Below, one piece after another: positions 41,224-49,831 of a stretch of 64,000 nucleotides of DNA; positions within the stretch are counted from its first letter, which is position 1; the number at the start of each line of letters is the position of its first letter. The stretch is from Streptomyces sp. NBC_00273 (GTDB lineage Bacteria; Actinomycetota; Actinomycetes; Streptomycetales; Streptomycetaceae). The stretch spans positions 9,067,001 through 9,131,000 of the forward strand of contig NZ_CP108067.1 in the NCBI RefSeq assembly GCF_036178145.1, read 5' to 3'. A program made the translations under genes and the position numbers. Under the pieces are notes generated by a model, which saw nothing but the letters and a program-made list of their open reading frames with translations, searched no databases and had not been told where the DNA came from.

Positions 41224-41583
41224 GTGTGCACGTCCGACGAAGTCCGTGAAATCGCCCTCGCCCTCCCGGAGACGACCGAGAAGGAAGCCTGGGCCATGCC
41301 CACCTTCCGGGTCGCCGGAAAGATGTTCCTGACGCTGCCCGACGACGAGACGTCGCTGGCCGTCCGCTGCCCCAAGGAGGAACGCGACGAGCTCGTCCGC
41401 GCCGAGCCCGAGAAGTTCTGGGTCGCGGACCACGAGGCGTCCTTCGCCTGGGTACGGGCGCGCCTGGCGGCCCTCGACGACAGCGACGAGCTCCGTGCCA
41501 TCGTCGTCGACTCCTGGCGCCAGGCCGCCCCGCCCGGCCTGCTCAAGGACCACCCCGACCTAGGGCCCCCGGGACCGGCCTGA
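41224..41583 (+). CDS. MmcQ/YjbR-family protein
   Basis: A 119-aa protein of the MmcQ/YjbR fold: VREIALALPETTEKEAWAMP, FRVAGKMFLTLPDDETSLAVR, WVRARLAALDDSDELRAIVVDSW. The fold resembles DNA-binding domains, but the function is untested. GTG 41224 is chosen from family alignment; the RBS is weak, and the nearby IS110 border means the original promoter may have been displaced. Ends 90 bp before the phosphatase gene. Confidence 0.75.
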   Translation: MCTSDEVREIALALPETTEKEAWAMPTFRVAGKMFLTLPDDETSLAVRCPKEERDELVRAEPEKFWVADHEASFAWVRARLAALDDSDELRAIVVDSWRQAAPPGLLKDHPDLGPPGPA

Positions 41584-41673
41584 GGCCCCGGGCGGGGCCG
41601 AAGAGGGCTCGTACGGGCTCGCCGGGACGGGCGGGTACCGACGGGAAGGGGGATATGGAGAGACCATGGTCAG

Positions 41674-43851
41674 GTGCGAAACGTTCCCGGGCGTGATCAG
41701 CAGGCCCACCGGCGTGCGCTGAGAGAGGCACTGGTCGGGGCCTGTGCCGATGCGGGAGCGTCCATCGGCATGCTCTACCTGCCCGACCCCGACCCCACCC
41801 GGCGCGTACTGCACCTGACACTGGCCTCCGGGCTCTCCCGCGAGTTCGCGGCGCCCTGGTCTCGGGTCGCCCTGGACGACCCCATTCCAGTGGCCGACGC
41901 GGTCCGTGAGGGCCGGCTCGTCTGGCTCGGCGGCCAGGAGGACACGGCCCGCCGCTATCCGCGCCTCGGCCTCGTCCTCCCGTACGACTTCGCGCTCGCC
42001 GCCGTCCCCCTGACCGGGGAAGCCGCAGGTAGGGCCACCGAGCCCACCGGGGCGGGCCTGCTGTTCCTGTGGCCGGGCTCGCACGGGCCCGAGCTCGACG
42101 AGCGGGAACGCAAGGCCCTGGAATCGGCCCGCGGCCTCCTGACGCGCATCCTGCTGCGCGCCGCCGCCGACGGCCTGCCGCTGCGGCCGACACCGCATCC
42201 GACCATCCTGCGGCCGCTCCCCGCACCCACACCGGGCCCGGCCGAGGCGGCGGCCACCATGGCCTTCGTCCGGCGCCTCCCCGGAGGCAACTGCGCACTC
42301 GACCTGAACGGCACCATCACCTTCATCACCCAGGAGGCGGCCGACCTGCTCGGCGCGCCCGTCTCCGGCCTGCTCGGAGCCCTGCCCTGGGAGGCCCTTC
42401 CCTGGATGGACACCCCCGCCATCGAGAACCACTACCGGGCCACCGCGATGAGCCGGCTGCCCCGGAGCTTCACCGCCGGACGTCCCACCGGACAGCAGCT
42501 GTGCTTCGAGCTCTACCCGGACAACACCGGCATCAGCGTCCGCATCACCCCGGTCGGCGATCGGGCCGCCTCACCGGCCCCCCTCGTCCCGGCGGACCCC
42601 GAGCAGACCGCACCCAGCCGGGCCACCGCGCTCTACCCGCTGATGATGCTGGCCGTCACCCTCACCGAGGCCGCCCACGCGCAGGACGTCGTGGAGAAGG
42701 CCGCGGACCAGATCGTTCCCTCCCTGGGAGCGCACGCCCTGGCCATGCTGGCCGAGCAGGACGGGCGGGTGCGGATCGTCGGTCACCGCGGGTACTCCGC
42801 CGAACACCTGGCGGAGCTCGACGGCACCCCCGTCTCGGCCGACACCGCCATCACCCACATCCTGCGCACCTCCACCCCCCTGTTCTTCGGCGACGTGGGC
42901 GAGCTCCTGGCCGCCCACCCGGACGCGGTGGTCGAGGAGGGCATGGCCGCCTGGGCGTTCCTGCCGCTGATCGCCTCCAACCGCCCCATCGGCTCCCTCG
43001 TCCTCGCCTACGCACACCCCCGAGTCTTCGCCCCCGGCGAGCGCGCCGTCCTGACCTCGATCGCCGGGCTCATCGCGCAGGCCCTCGACCGCGCCCGCCT
43101 CTACGACGCCACCCACCAGCTGGCCCGCAGCCTGCAGACCGGCCTCCTGCCCCACACCCTGGCGCGCGTCCCCCGCCTCGACGTGGCCGCCCGCTACCTC
43201 CCGGCCGCGTACGGCCTCGACATCGGCGGCGACTTCTACGACCTCATCCGCATCGACGACACCACCGTCGCGGCCGCCATCGGTGACGTACAGGGCCACA
43301 ACGTGAATGCAGCCGCCCTCATGGGCCAGGTCCGCACCGCCGTCCACGCGGGCGCCGGCGCACCCCCGGAAGAGGTCCTCGCCCGCACCAACCGGCTCCT
43401 GACCGACCTCGAACCCGGACTGTTCACCAGCTGCCTGTACGCCCACATCGACCTCGTGGGCCATACCGTCCGCCTGGCCTCCGCCGGCCATCCGCCGCCG
43501 CTGCTGCGCCACCCCGGCGGGACGACCGAGATGCTGGACCTGCCGGCCGGACTCCTCCTGGGCATCGAGCCCGGGGCCTCGTACACCGCTGTCGAGATTC
43601 CCTTCAGCCCCGGAACCCTCCTCGCCCTCTACACCGACGGGCTCGTCGAGGCCCCCGGCCGGGACATCGAGGACGCCATCGGCGCGGTCGCGGGCCTCAT
43701 CGGCGATGCCCCCGAGGACCATCCGCTCGCCGACCTGGCGGACGAACTCATCGAGCACGCCCACCGCGACGGGCCCCGCCGCGACGACATCGCCCTCCTC
43801 TTGCTGCGCACCGAGGGCCCGGGCCCCTCCGCCGCTGCGCACCGCATCTGA
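41674..43851 (+). CDS. SpoIIE-type PP2C phosphatase with GAF sensor domains
   Basis: A 725-aa protein: a GAF-like domain (about 15-165), a PAS-like segment (about 195-290), a GAF domain (about 325-480) and a C-terminal SpoIIE/PP2C phosphatase with RSLQTGLLP linker helix, DIGGDFYDL metal Asp near 514 and LLALYTDGLVE. The second Asp motif reads GDVQGHN instead of GDVxGHG. These enzymes dephosphorylate STAS antagonists and so release SigB-like sigmas, linking it to the STAS and RsbW genes in this window. The GTG start is tentative; no close RBS is visible. Confidence 0.87.
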   Translation: MRNVPGRDQQAHRRALREALVGACADAGASIGMLYLPDPDPTRRVLHLTLASGLSREFAAPWSRVALDDPIPVADAVREGRLVWLGGQEDTARRYPRLGLVLPYDFALAAVPLTGEAAGRATEPTGAGLLFLWPGSHGPELDERERKALESARGLLTRILLRAAADGLPLRPTPHPTILRPLPAPTPGPAEAAATMAFVRRLPGGNCALDLNGTITFITQEAADLLGAPVSGLLGALPWEALPWMDTPAIENHYRATAMSRLPRSFTAGRPTGQQLCFELYPDNTGISVRITPVGDRAASPAPLVPADPEQTAPSRATALYPLMMLAVTLTEAAHAQDVVEKAADQIVPSLGAHALAMLAEQDGRVRIVGHRGYSAEHLAELDGTPVSADTAITHILRTSTPLFFGDVGELLAAHPDAVVEEGMAAWAFLPLIASNRPIGSLVLAYAHPRVFAPGERAVLTSIAGLIAQALDRARLYDATHQLARSLQTGLLPHTLARVPRLDVAARYLPAAYGLDIGGDFYDLIRIDDTTVAAAIGDVQGHNVNAAALMGQVRTAVHAGAGAPPEEVLARTNRLLTDLEPGLFTSCLYAHIDLVGHTVRLASAGHPPPLLRHPGGTTEMLDLPAGLLLGIEPGASYTAVEIPFSPGTLLALYTDGLVEAPGRDIEDAIGAVAGLIGDAPEDHPLADLADELIEHAHRDGPRRDDIALLLLRTEGPGPSAAAHRI

Positions 43852-43852
43852 A

Positions 43853-43890
43853 CCGCCGCCGGCACGTCGGGGGCCCGCCCGGGGCGGCGG
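43853..43890. terminator. Hairpin between convergent genes
   Basis: CCGCCGCC (43853-43860) pairs with GGCGGCGG (43883-43890), with a 22-nt loop. It lies between the phosphatase stop (43851) and the convergent reductase stop (43922). A tandem CAGTGGTCCGGGC repeat follows near 43909-43935. Confidence 0.45.
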
Positions 43891-43921
43891 CGCTCAGCGG
43901 CCGGCGCCCAGTGGTCCGGGC

Positions 43922-44935
43922 TCAGTGGTCCGGGCCCAGCCGGACCAGCATCTTCCCGGTGTTGGCGCCGCTCAGCACTCCGAGAAAGGCGTCGGCCGCC
44001 CGCTCGATCCCGTCGGCGACGGTCTGCTCCGTGCGCAGGGTCCCGTCGGCCAGCCAGCCGGCCGCCTTGCCGATCCACTCGGGGAACAGGTCGAAGTGGC
44101 TGGAGACCAGCATCCCCCGCAGGGTCACCTCCTGGGCCGCGGCCCGGAAGAGGTTGTCGGGACCAGGTGCCGGCCGCACGGCGTTGTAGCCGCTGATCGC
44201 GCCGACCATGGCGATCCGCCCACCGGGACGGATCGCGCCGATGGCCGCCTGGAGGTGGTCGCCGCCGACGGCGTCCAGGTAGACGTCGATGCCTTCGGGG
44301 GCGGCCTCGGCGAGCTGTCCGGGGAGATCGCCCCGGCGGTAGTCGACGGCCGCGTCGTAGCCGAACGCGTCCAGCAGCTTCTTGGTCTTGTGCGGGCCGC
44401 CGGCCGAGCCGACGACCCGGGACGCGCCCAACTGCCGTGCCAGCTGCCCGGCGACGCTGCCCACCGCCCCGGCCGCCGCGGAGACGAAGACGACATCGCC
44501 CTCCTCGACCGGCGCGGTTCGGGTCAGCGCGACGTACGCGGTCAGGCCCGTCGCGCCCAGCGCGCCGAGGTAGGCGGTCGGCGGGGCGATCGAGGTGTCG
44601 ACGACGGTGGCGGCGCCGGCGTCCAGGGCCGCGTACTCCCGCCAGCCGAGGAAGTGGGAGACGGTCGCCCCGACCGGAACCGAGGCGGACCGGGAAGCGA
44701 CCACCTCGCCGACCGCGCTGCCTTCGAGGGCGGAGCCGAGGGCGAACGGCGGCATGTAGGAGGGGGCGTCGTCCATCCGGCCCCGCATGTACGGGTCCAC
44801 CGACATCCATGTGTTGCGCACCAGGATCTGCCCCTCGCCCAGCTCCGGGAACGGGGTGGCGACGAGCTGGAAGTTCTCGGGCTTCGGGGTACCGGTGGGG
44901 CGGGAGGCGAGGCGGATCTCACGGGAGACGGTCAT
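43922..44935 (-). CDS. CurA/leukotriene B4 dehydrogenase-like NADP reductase (MDR)
   Basis: A 337-aa zinc-free MDR enzyme of the 2-alkenal reductase/CurA type: EIRLASRPTGTPKPENFQLV, SVDPYMRGRMDD, and the NADP motif FVSAAAGAVGSVAGQLARQLGA. It reduces alpha,beta-unsaturated carbonyls and quinones using NADPH. It is divergent from the SARP regulator (185-bp gap), with a CCTTGCAAGG palindrome at 44989-44998 and the heptamer array between them. Confidence 0.88.
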   Translation of the reverse strand: MTVSREIRLASRPTGTPKPENFQLVATPFPELGEGQILVRNTWMSVDPYMRGRMDDAPSYMPPFALGSALEGSAVGEVVASRSASVPVGATVSHFLGWREYAALDAGAATVVDTSIAPPTAYLGALGATGLTAYVALTRTAPVEEGDVVFVSAAAGAVGSVAGQLARQLGASRVVGSAGGPHKTKKLLDAFGYDAAVDYRRGDLPGQLAEAAPEGIDVYLDAVGGDHLQAAIGAIRPGGRIAMVGAISGYNAVRPAPGPDNLFRAAAQEVTLRGMLVSSHFDLFPEWIGKAAGWLADGTLRTEQTVADGIERAADAFLGVLSGANTGKMLVRLGPDH

Positions 44936-44988
44936 GGCGCGTTCCTTCCGGTGCGGTTGAGGACCGCTCGTTCGCGGTCACAGGAACA

Positions 44989-44998
44989 CCTTGCAAGG
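44989..44998. promoter_or_regulatory. 10-bp palindrome in the CurA/SARP gap
   Basis: CCTTGCAAGG is exactly symmetric, 54 bp upstream of the reductase start and just before the heptamer array. It could be part of an operator for an unlinked regulator. Confidence 0.3.
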
Positions 44999-45003
44999 GG
45001 CCG

Positions 45004-45054
45004 CGCACGGGCGACGCACGGATGACGCACGGGCCGCGCACGCGCTGCGGACGC
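45004..45054 (+). promoter_or_regulatory. Five heptamers at 11-bp spacing (SARP-type box)
   Basis: CGCACGG at 45004, 45015 and 45026, CGCACGC at 45037 and CGGACGC at 45048 recur at exact 11-bp steps. Direct heptameric repeats spaced one helical turn apart are the recognition pattern of SARP winged-helix proteins. The array starts 117 bp upstream of the SARP start codon and is also upstream of the divergent reductase. Autoregulation or control of the reductase is inferred. Confidence 0.5.
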
Positions 45055-45120
45055 GCGGGGTTCCGGGGCCACCGGCGTTCTGCCCGCGGCCTGTTGACGA
45101 GGAAGAAGTAACGTTGCGGC

Positions 45121-48100
45121 ATGCGTTTCGAGGTGCTGGGACCACTGACCGTACGAACCGACGAGGGGACCCCCGTCCCCGTGCCCGAGGCGAAGGTCCG
45201 GGCGCTGCTGGGCGCTCTGCTCGTGCGGTACGGGCGGCCCGTGCCCGTGGACCGGCTGATCGACGAGCTGTGGGGCGAGGACCTGCCGGGCAACCCGGGG
45301 AACACCCTGCAGACCAAGGTCTCCCAGCTGCGGCGCATCCTGGCACGGGCCGAGGAGGGCGGCCGGGCCCTGGTCGGGTTCGGTCCGGCGGGTTATGCGC
45401 TCCGGGTGGCCGACGAAGCGGTGGACGCGGGCCGGTTCACCGAACTGACCGCGCTCGCCCGCAAGGAGGACGGGGCGCGGGCGCGGGCCGCGCTGCTGTC
45501 GGAGGCACTCGGGCTGTGGCGGGGTCCCGCCTACGCCGACTTCCCGGACGCCGCCTTCGTACGGACCGAGGCCGTCCGGCTGGAGGAGCGGCGGATCACC
45601 GCGCAGGAGGACCTCGCCGAGGCACGGCTGGAGTTGGGCGAACACGTCGTACTGGCCGACGAACTGGGCACGCTGATCACGGAGCATCCGCTCCGGCAGC
45701 GGCTGTACGCGGCCCGGATGCGGGCGCTCTACGGTGCGGGGCGGCAGAACGAGGCGCTCGCGGCCTACCGGGAGTTGACGAAACGGTTCGCGGAGGAACT
45801 GGGCGTCGACCCTGGCCCCGAACTCGGCGCGCTGCACGAGGCGATCCTGCGGCAGGATCCGGAACTCACGGCCGGGCCGGTGCCGGTGCCGGTGTCAGTG
45901 TCAGTGCCGGAACCAGCGCCGGTGCCGGTGCCGGTGCCCGCCGTCGTGGAGGCGCGGCCGTTCCGGCCCGGGACGAACCTGCCCACTCCGGTCAGTTCGC
46001 TCGTCGGGCGCGAGGAGGCCGTCGCCCGGGTGTGCGCGGCGGTCGAGGCCGGCCGCCTGGTGACGCTGACCGGCCCCGGTGGCGTCGGCAAGACCCGCCT
46101 CGCGCTCGCCGCCGCGGCCCGCCTCGCCGCCGCCGGGTCGGGTCCGTTTCCCGACGGCGTCCGCTTCGTCGAACTCGCGGGCGCGCGGGGCGGCGTGGCC
46201 GCGGTGATCGCGGCAGCCCTCGGCGTGCGCGAGGACGCCGACGGCGGCGCCGGCACCGGCACCGGCACCGGCGCCGGCACCGGTTCGGGAGGCGAGGCCG
46301 CCGCCCGGGACCGGCTGGCCACGGCGCTCGGAACGCGCCGGCTGCTCCTCGTGCTCGACAACTGCGAGCACGTCGTCGCATCCGTGGCCGCTCTGACCGG
46401 GCAGCTCCTGCGGCAGGCCCCCGGGCTGCGTGTCCTCGTCACCAGTCAGGAGCCGCTCGCCCTCGCCGGCGAGACACTGGAAACCGTCGCCCCGCTCGAG
46501 GGGGCCGAGGCGATGGAGCTCTTCGCCGCCCGCGCCGCCGCCGGCACGCCCGGGTTCACCCTGGGCCCGCACAACGCCGAGGCCGTGGCCCTGGTGTGCC
46601 GCCGCCTCGACGGACTCCCGCTCGCCCTCGAACTCGCCGCCACCCGGGTCAGGGCGCTCGGCGTGCACGCGCTCGCCGAGCGGCTGCACGACCGGTTCCG
46701 GCTGCTCAACCAGGTGCGACGGGACGCGCCGGCCCGGCAGCGGACCCTGCGGGCGGTGATCGACTGGAGCTGGGAGCTGCTCGCCCCGGCCGAGCAGACG
46801 GCGCTGAGCCGACTGGCCGTGTTCTCGGGCGGGTTCACCCTTGAGTCGGCGGAGGCGGTGTGCGCCGCGGGCGACACCGCCGCCGAGGACGTCCTGGACC
46901 TGGTCACGCGGCTGGTGGACTGCTCCCTGGTCGTCGCCCCCTACGCTGGCGGCGGCGATGCGGGGGCGCCGCGCTACCGGATGCTGGAATCGGTGACCGC
47001 GTACGGCCTGGAGCGGCTCGAGGGGGCGGGCGAGGCCGCGGCCGCACGGCTGCGGCACGCCGAGCACTTCGCCGACCTCGCCGAGCGGGCCGCGGCCCAC
47101 CTGCACGGTCCCGAACAGCGCGGATGGCTGCGCCGTCTCGACTCCGAGGGCCTCAACCTGCGTGCCGCGCTGGACGCGGCGGTCGAGGCGGGAGCGGCCG
47201 GTGCGACCGGTGCGGCACTGCGGCTGGTCAACGCGTCGGCCTGGTACTGGTTCCTGCGCGGCCGGATCGGCGAGGCGCGTACGGCGTTGGGGTCCGCGCT
47301 GGCGTGCGCGGCCGCTGCGGGAGGGCAGGACGGGCCGGCCGTCGCCGGTGCGCGGGCCCGGCTGGCCGCCTTCGCCGTGCTCGCCGGGGACGACGGCCTG
47401 CTCGGCGGCGACTTCGACGGCGCCGACCCGCGGGGGAGGTGGTTGCTGGAGTTCGCCCGGATCGGTTTCACGAACGGGTCCGATGTCGATGCCGCTCCCG
47501 GCGTCGCCGCCGCAGCCGGGGACGACGACGTCCTCGAAGGGCTGCCGGCGGTGTTCCGGGGCCTCGGCGACCGCTGGGGCGAGGCCGCCGCGCTCAGTGG
47601 CCTCGCCACCCGGGCCCTGTACCGGGGCGACCTCACGGAGCTGCGCCACAACGCCGAGGCCGGGGCACGGCTGTTCGCGGAACTCGGCGACCAGTGGGGC
47701 CGGCTACAGGCTTCGGAGCAGCTGGGCGTCCTCGCCGAGATCAGCGGCGACTACGCACGGGCCGCCCGGCTGCACGAGGACGGCGTACGGAGCGCGCGGG
47801 AACTGGAGCTCTTCACCCAGGTCTCCTTCCGGCTGGCACAGCAGGGCCGCATCGCCCTGCTGACGGGGGACACCGCACGGGCCGCGGACCTCCACGAGCA
47901 GGCCCGGCGGCTGGCCGACGAACAGTCGCACCGGCCGGCCCAGCAGTTCGCGGAGATCGGCCTGGCCCTCGGGGCCCGCCGGGACGGCGACCTGGACGCC
48001 GCCGAAGCGTGGTTGCGGCCGTGGCTCGATTGGAGCCGCAGGCTCGGGGTGGACATCAGCGTCGCGCTGATCCTGGCGCAGCTGGGGTACGTGGCCGAAT

Positions 48101-48459
48101 TGCGCGGTGACGCCCCGCTCGCGGAGGCCCTGCACCGGGACGGCCTCGCGGCGGCCCGCCGGTCGGGTGACCCGCGCGCCCTCGCGCTGGCCTTCGAGGG
48201 GCTGGCGGGGGCCGGGTCCGTGGCCGCCGCCCCGGGGGACCGGGCCGCCGCGGCTGCGGCGCTCCTCGGTACGGCCGCCGCGCTGCGGGAGTCCCTCGGT
48301 ACCCCGCTGCCGCCGGCGGAACGGCACGACGTGGACCGGGCTGCGGCCCGCCTCCGCGCGCGGCTGGGCGACGACGGCTTCGCCACCGCGTTCGCGCGCG
48401 GCCGCGCCCTGTCGCCGCAGGCGCAGGCCGCCGCGCTGATCGAGCGCGCCGGGCCGTGA
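45121..48459 (+). CDS. AfsR/SARP-type regulator: wHTH, BTAD, NB-ARC-like ATPase, TPR
   Basis: A 1112-aa protein. Residues about 1-95 are the OmpR-like winged helix of SARPs; about 97-245 the BTAD helical domain; about 300-560 a STAND ATPase with Walker A TGPGGVGKT near 317 and Walker B LLLVLDNCEHV near 408; the rest is TPR-rich helical repeats. SARPs activate secondary-metabolite clusters; the large form senses signals through ATP and phosphorylation. Two repeat-encoded linkers occur: Val/Pro (45877-45940) and Gly/Thr (46246-46284). No biosynthetic cluster is visible nearby. Confidence 0.92.
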   Translation: MRFEVLGPLTVRTDEGTPVPVPEAKVRALLGALLVRYGRPVPVDRLIDELWGEDLPGNPGNTLQTKVSQLRRILARAEEGGRALVGFGPAGYALRVADEAVDAGRFTELTALARKEDGARARAALLSEALGLWRGPAYADFPDAAFVRTEAVRLEERRITAQEDLAEARLELGEHVVLADELGTLITEHPLRQRLYAARMRALYGAGRQNEALAAYRELTKRFAEELGVDPGPELGALHEAILRQDPELTAGPVPVPVSVSVPEPAPVPVPVPAVVEARPFRPGTNLPTPVSSLVGREEAVARVCAAVEAGRLVTLTGPGGVGKTRLALAAAARLAAAGSGPFPDGVRFVELAGARGGVAAVIAAALGVREDADGGAGTGTGTGAGTGSGGEAAARDRLATALGTRRLLLVLDNCEHVVASVAALTGQLLRQAPGLRVLVTSQEPLALAGETLETVAPLEGAEAMELFAARAAAGTPGFTLGPHNAEAVALVCRRLDGLPLALELAATRVRALGVHALAERLHDRFRLLNQVRRDAPARQRTLRAVIDWSWELLAPAEQTALSRLAVFSGGFTLESAEAVCAAGDTAAEDVLDLVTRLVDCSLVVAPYAGGGDAGAPRYRMLESVTAYGLERLEGAGEAAAARLRHAEHFADLAERAAAHLHGPEQRGWLRRLDSEGLNLRAALDAAVEAGAAGATGAALRLVNASAWYWFLRGRIGEARTALGSALACAAAAGGQDGPAVAGARARLAAFAVLAGDDGLLGGDFDGADPRGRWLLEFARIGFTNGSDVDAAPGVAAAAGDDDVLEGLPAVFRGLGDRWGEAAALSGLATRALYRGDLTELRHNAEAGARLFAELGDQWGRLQASEQLGVLAEISGDYARAARLHEDGVRSARELELFTQVSFRLAQQGRIALLTGDTARAADLHEQARRLADEQSHRPAQQFAEIGLALGARRDGDLDAAEAWLRPWLDWSRRLGVDISVALILAQLGYVAELRGDAPLAEALHRDGLAAARRSGDPRALALAFEGLAGAGSVAAAPGDRAAAAAALLGTAAALRESLGTPLPPAERHDVDRAAARLRARLGDDGFATAFARGRALSPQAQAAALIERAGP
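45877..45940 (+). repeat. Hexanucleotide repeat encoding a Val-Pro linker
   Basis: Imperfect GCCGGT/GTCAGT units encode alternating Val and Pro between the BTAD and ATPase domains. Unit length is a multiple of three, so copy number can change without a frameshift. Confidence 0.8.
46246..46284 (+). repeat. Hexanucleotide repeat encoding a Gly-Thr/Ala linker
   Basis: GGCACC/GGCGCC units encode Gly-Thr and Gly-Ala inside the ATPase domain, between two conserved blocks. The unit is the reverse complement of the Val-Pro tract, so the two tracts form an inverted repeat about 300 bp apart within one gene. Confidence 0.8.
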
Positions 48460-48464
48460 CCGCG

Positions 48465-49013
48465 TCAGAGTTCGGCGGTCCAGACCCCCACGGGGTGGTC
48501 GTCGGGCGCTAGCCACAGCCGGGGCTGCGACGCCCGGTGGACCTCGCCCGCCCGCTCCTCCCAGTGGAAGCGCCCACCCGCGTCGGGCCACGTGACCTGC
48601 AGGAAGGGGAGCGGGGGCCGCCGGTAGAACCCGATGGCCCGGCCGAAGAAGGTCCGGCACCAACGCATGTCGACGCTTCGGAGTCGCACCGGCCCGCCGT
48701 CCACCACGCCCTCGTGTTCCTGCCCGTCCGCCGCCGCGGCGCCCGTGGCGGCCAGCTCGCCGAGCACGTTGAGCATGCGGTGCATCTCGTGGACATCACG
48801 TCCGAACGTGCACAGTTCGGGGGCGCCGTGCGTGTGGGCGAGACCGATCGTGTAGGCGAACCCGGGCCCGATCTCGTCCTCGGGGACCATGACCACGTGC
48901 CAGCCGTGCCGTCGCACGTCGGCGATGATGCGCCCGCCCACCCGGTCCGCCTCGGCGCGGTCGCCGTAGTCGTGGCAGAGGACGCAGCGGCATTCGAAAC
49001 GATCACGGAGCAT
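48465..49013 (-). CDS. DUF4262 protein
   Basis: A 182-aa protein of the DUF4262 family: WHVVMVPEDEIGPGFAYTIGLAHTHGAPELCTFG in the first half and RWCRTFFGRAIGFYRRPPLPFLQV in the second. The N-terminus has CRCVLCHDYGD, possibly a metal site that not all relatives have. The family is widespread but uncharacterised. It ends only 5 bp from the SARP stop, tail to tail. Confidence 0.8.
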   Translation of the reverse strand: MLRDRFECRCVLCHDYGDRAEADRVGGRIIADVRRHGWHVVMVPEDEIGPGFAYTIGLAHTHGAPELCTFGRDVHEMHRMLNVLGELAATGAAAADGQEHEGVVDGGPVRLRSVDMRWCRTFFGRAIGFYRRPPLPFLQVTWPDAGGRFHWEERAGEVHRASQPRLWLAPDDHPVGVWTAEL

Positions 49014-49214
49014 GCGGCGAGGCTACGGGGCCCGCGGGGTGTGCGACTCGGCAGGGTCGACGGCTCGGCATTTTCGGCCATTTCTCGGTATCACGCTGAC
49101 ATGCTCCTGACAGTTCAGGGTGGCTGTGGGACTCTCCCGGCACGCACTCCGCACACTCTGTGAGGCCCCACGCCTCGCCCACCCCCACCAGTACGTGGCA
49201 TGGAGGAGCGAACC

Positions 49215-49745
49215 ATGAGGCACAGCACCCACGGCACCCGCATCTCACGCTTCGCCGGTATCGCGACGCTGGTCGTCGCGGCGGCGTTCACCGGCACCGG
49301 CACCGCCCTCGCGCACAGCACCGGCTCCTCGGCCGTCGACCAGAAGGTCGACGGCGTGATGGTGGTCGCCGGCAACAGCTGTAGCTGGACCAACGCGAGC
49401 ACCAGCGCCGTCCCCCCGAACGCGCTCACCGTCGACCGCACGACGATCAACACCCCGGGCGGCAACCTGGCCTGTGGCGGCGGCATCGCCGCCACGCTCA
49501 ACAACAACCCCGCCTTCACCTTCGACGACGCCGCCGGCACGGCACGGACCGACCTGATCGACATCACCGGCAGGCAGAGCTTCATCTCCTGCCGCTACAA
49601 GGCGACGGGCATCGTGTGGGACCGCGACGCGACGAGCCGGAAGTACGTCAACCGGGCCTTCACCGCCGCCAAGACCTCTGGCAGCTTCCTGTGCCCGGGA
49701 TCGGTCACCACCCCGGCCGGGGACGCCTCCATGCTGTTCCACTGA
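49215..49745 (+). CDS. Secreted protein of unknown function
   Basis: A 176-aa protein with a clear signal peptide (MRHSTHGTRISRFAG, then a hydrophobic stretch ending GTALAHS). The mature part has four Cys (NSCSW, LACGGG, ISCRYK, FLCPGS), consistent with two disulfides, and a run of Asn/Thr. GGAGG lies upstream of ATG 49215. Family not recognised; no catalytic motif seen. Confidence 0.75.
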   Translation: MRHSTHGTRISRFAGIATLVVAAAFTGTGTALAHSTGSSAVDQKVDGVMVVAGNSCSWTNASTSAVPPNALTVDRTTINTPGGNLACGGGIAATLNNNPAFTFDDAAGTARTDLIDITGRQSFISCRYKATGIVWDRDATSRKYVNRAFTAAKTSGSFLCPGSVTTPAGDASMLFH

Positions 49746-49831
49746 ACCGGAGCCCGGCCGCAGCCCGGACGGGGCCGGGCGGACGGGTCCGGTCCCCCGG
49801 CCCCGTCCGCCCGACCCTCGAGAACGGGCAC

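Noticed and set aside
41630..41640. SigB promoter before the SpoIIE phosphatase gene
   Set aside because: GGGTAC is present, but no GNNT at the right distance upstream.
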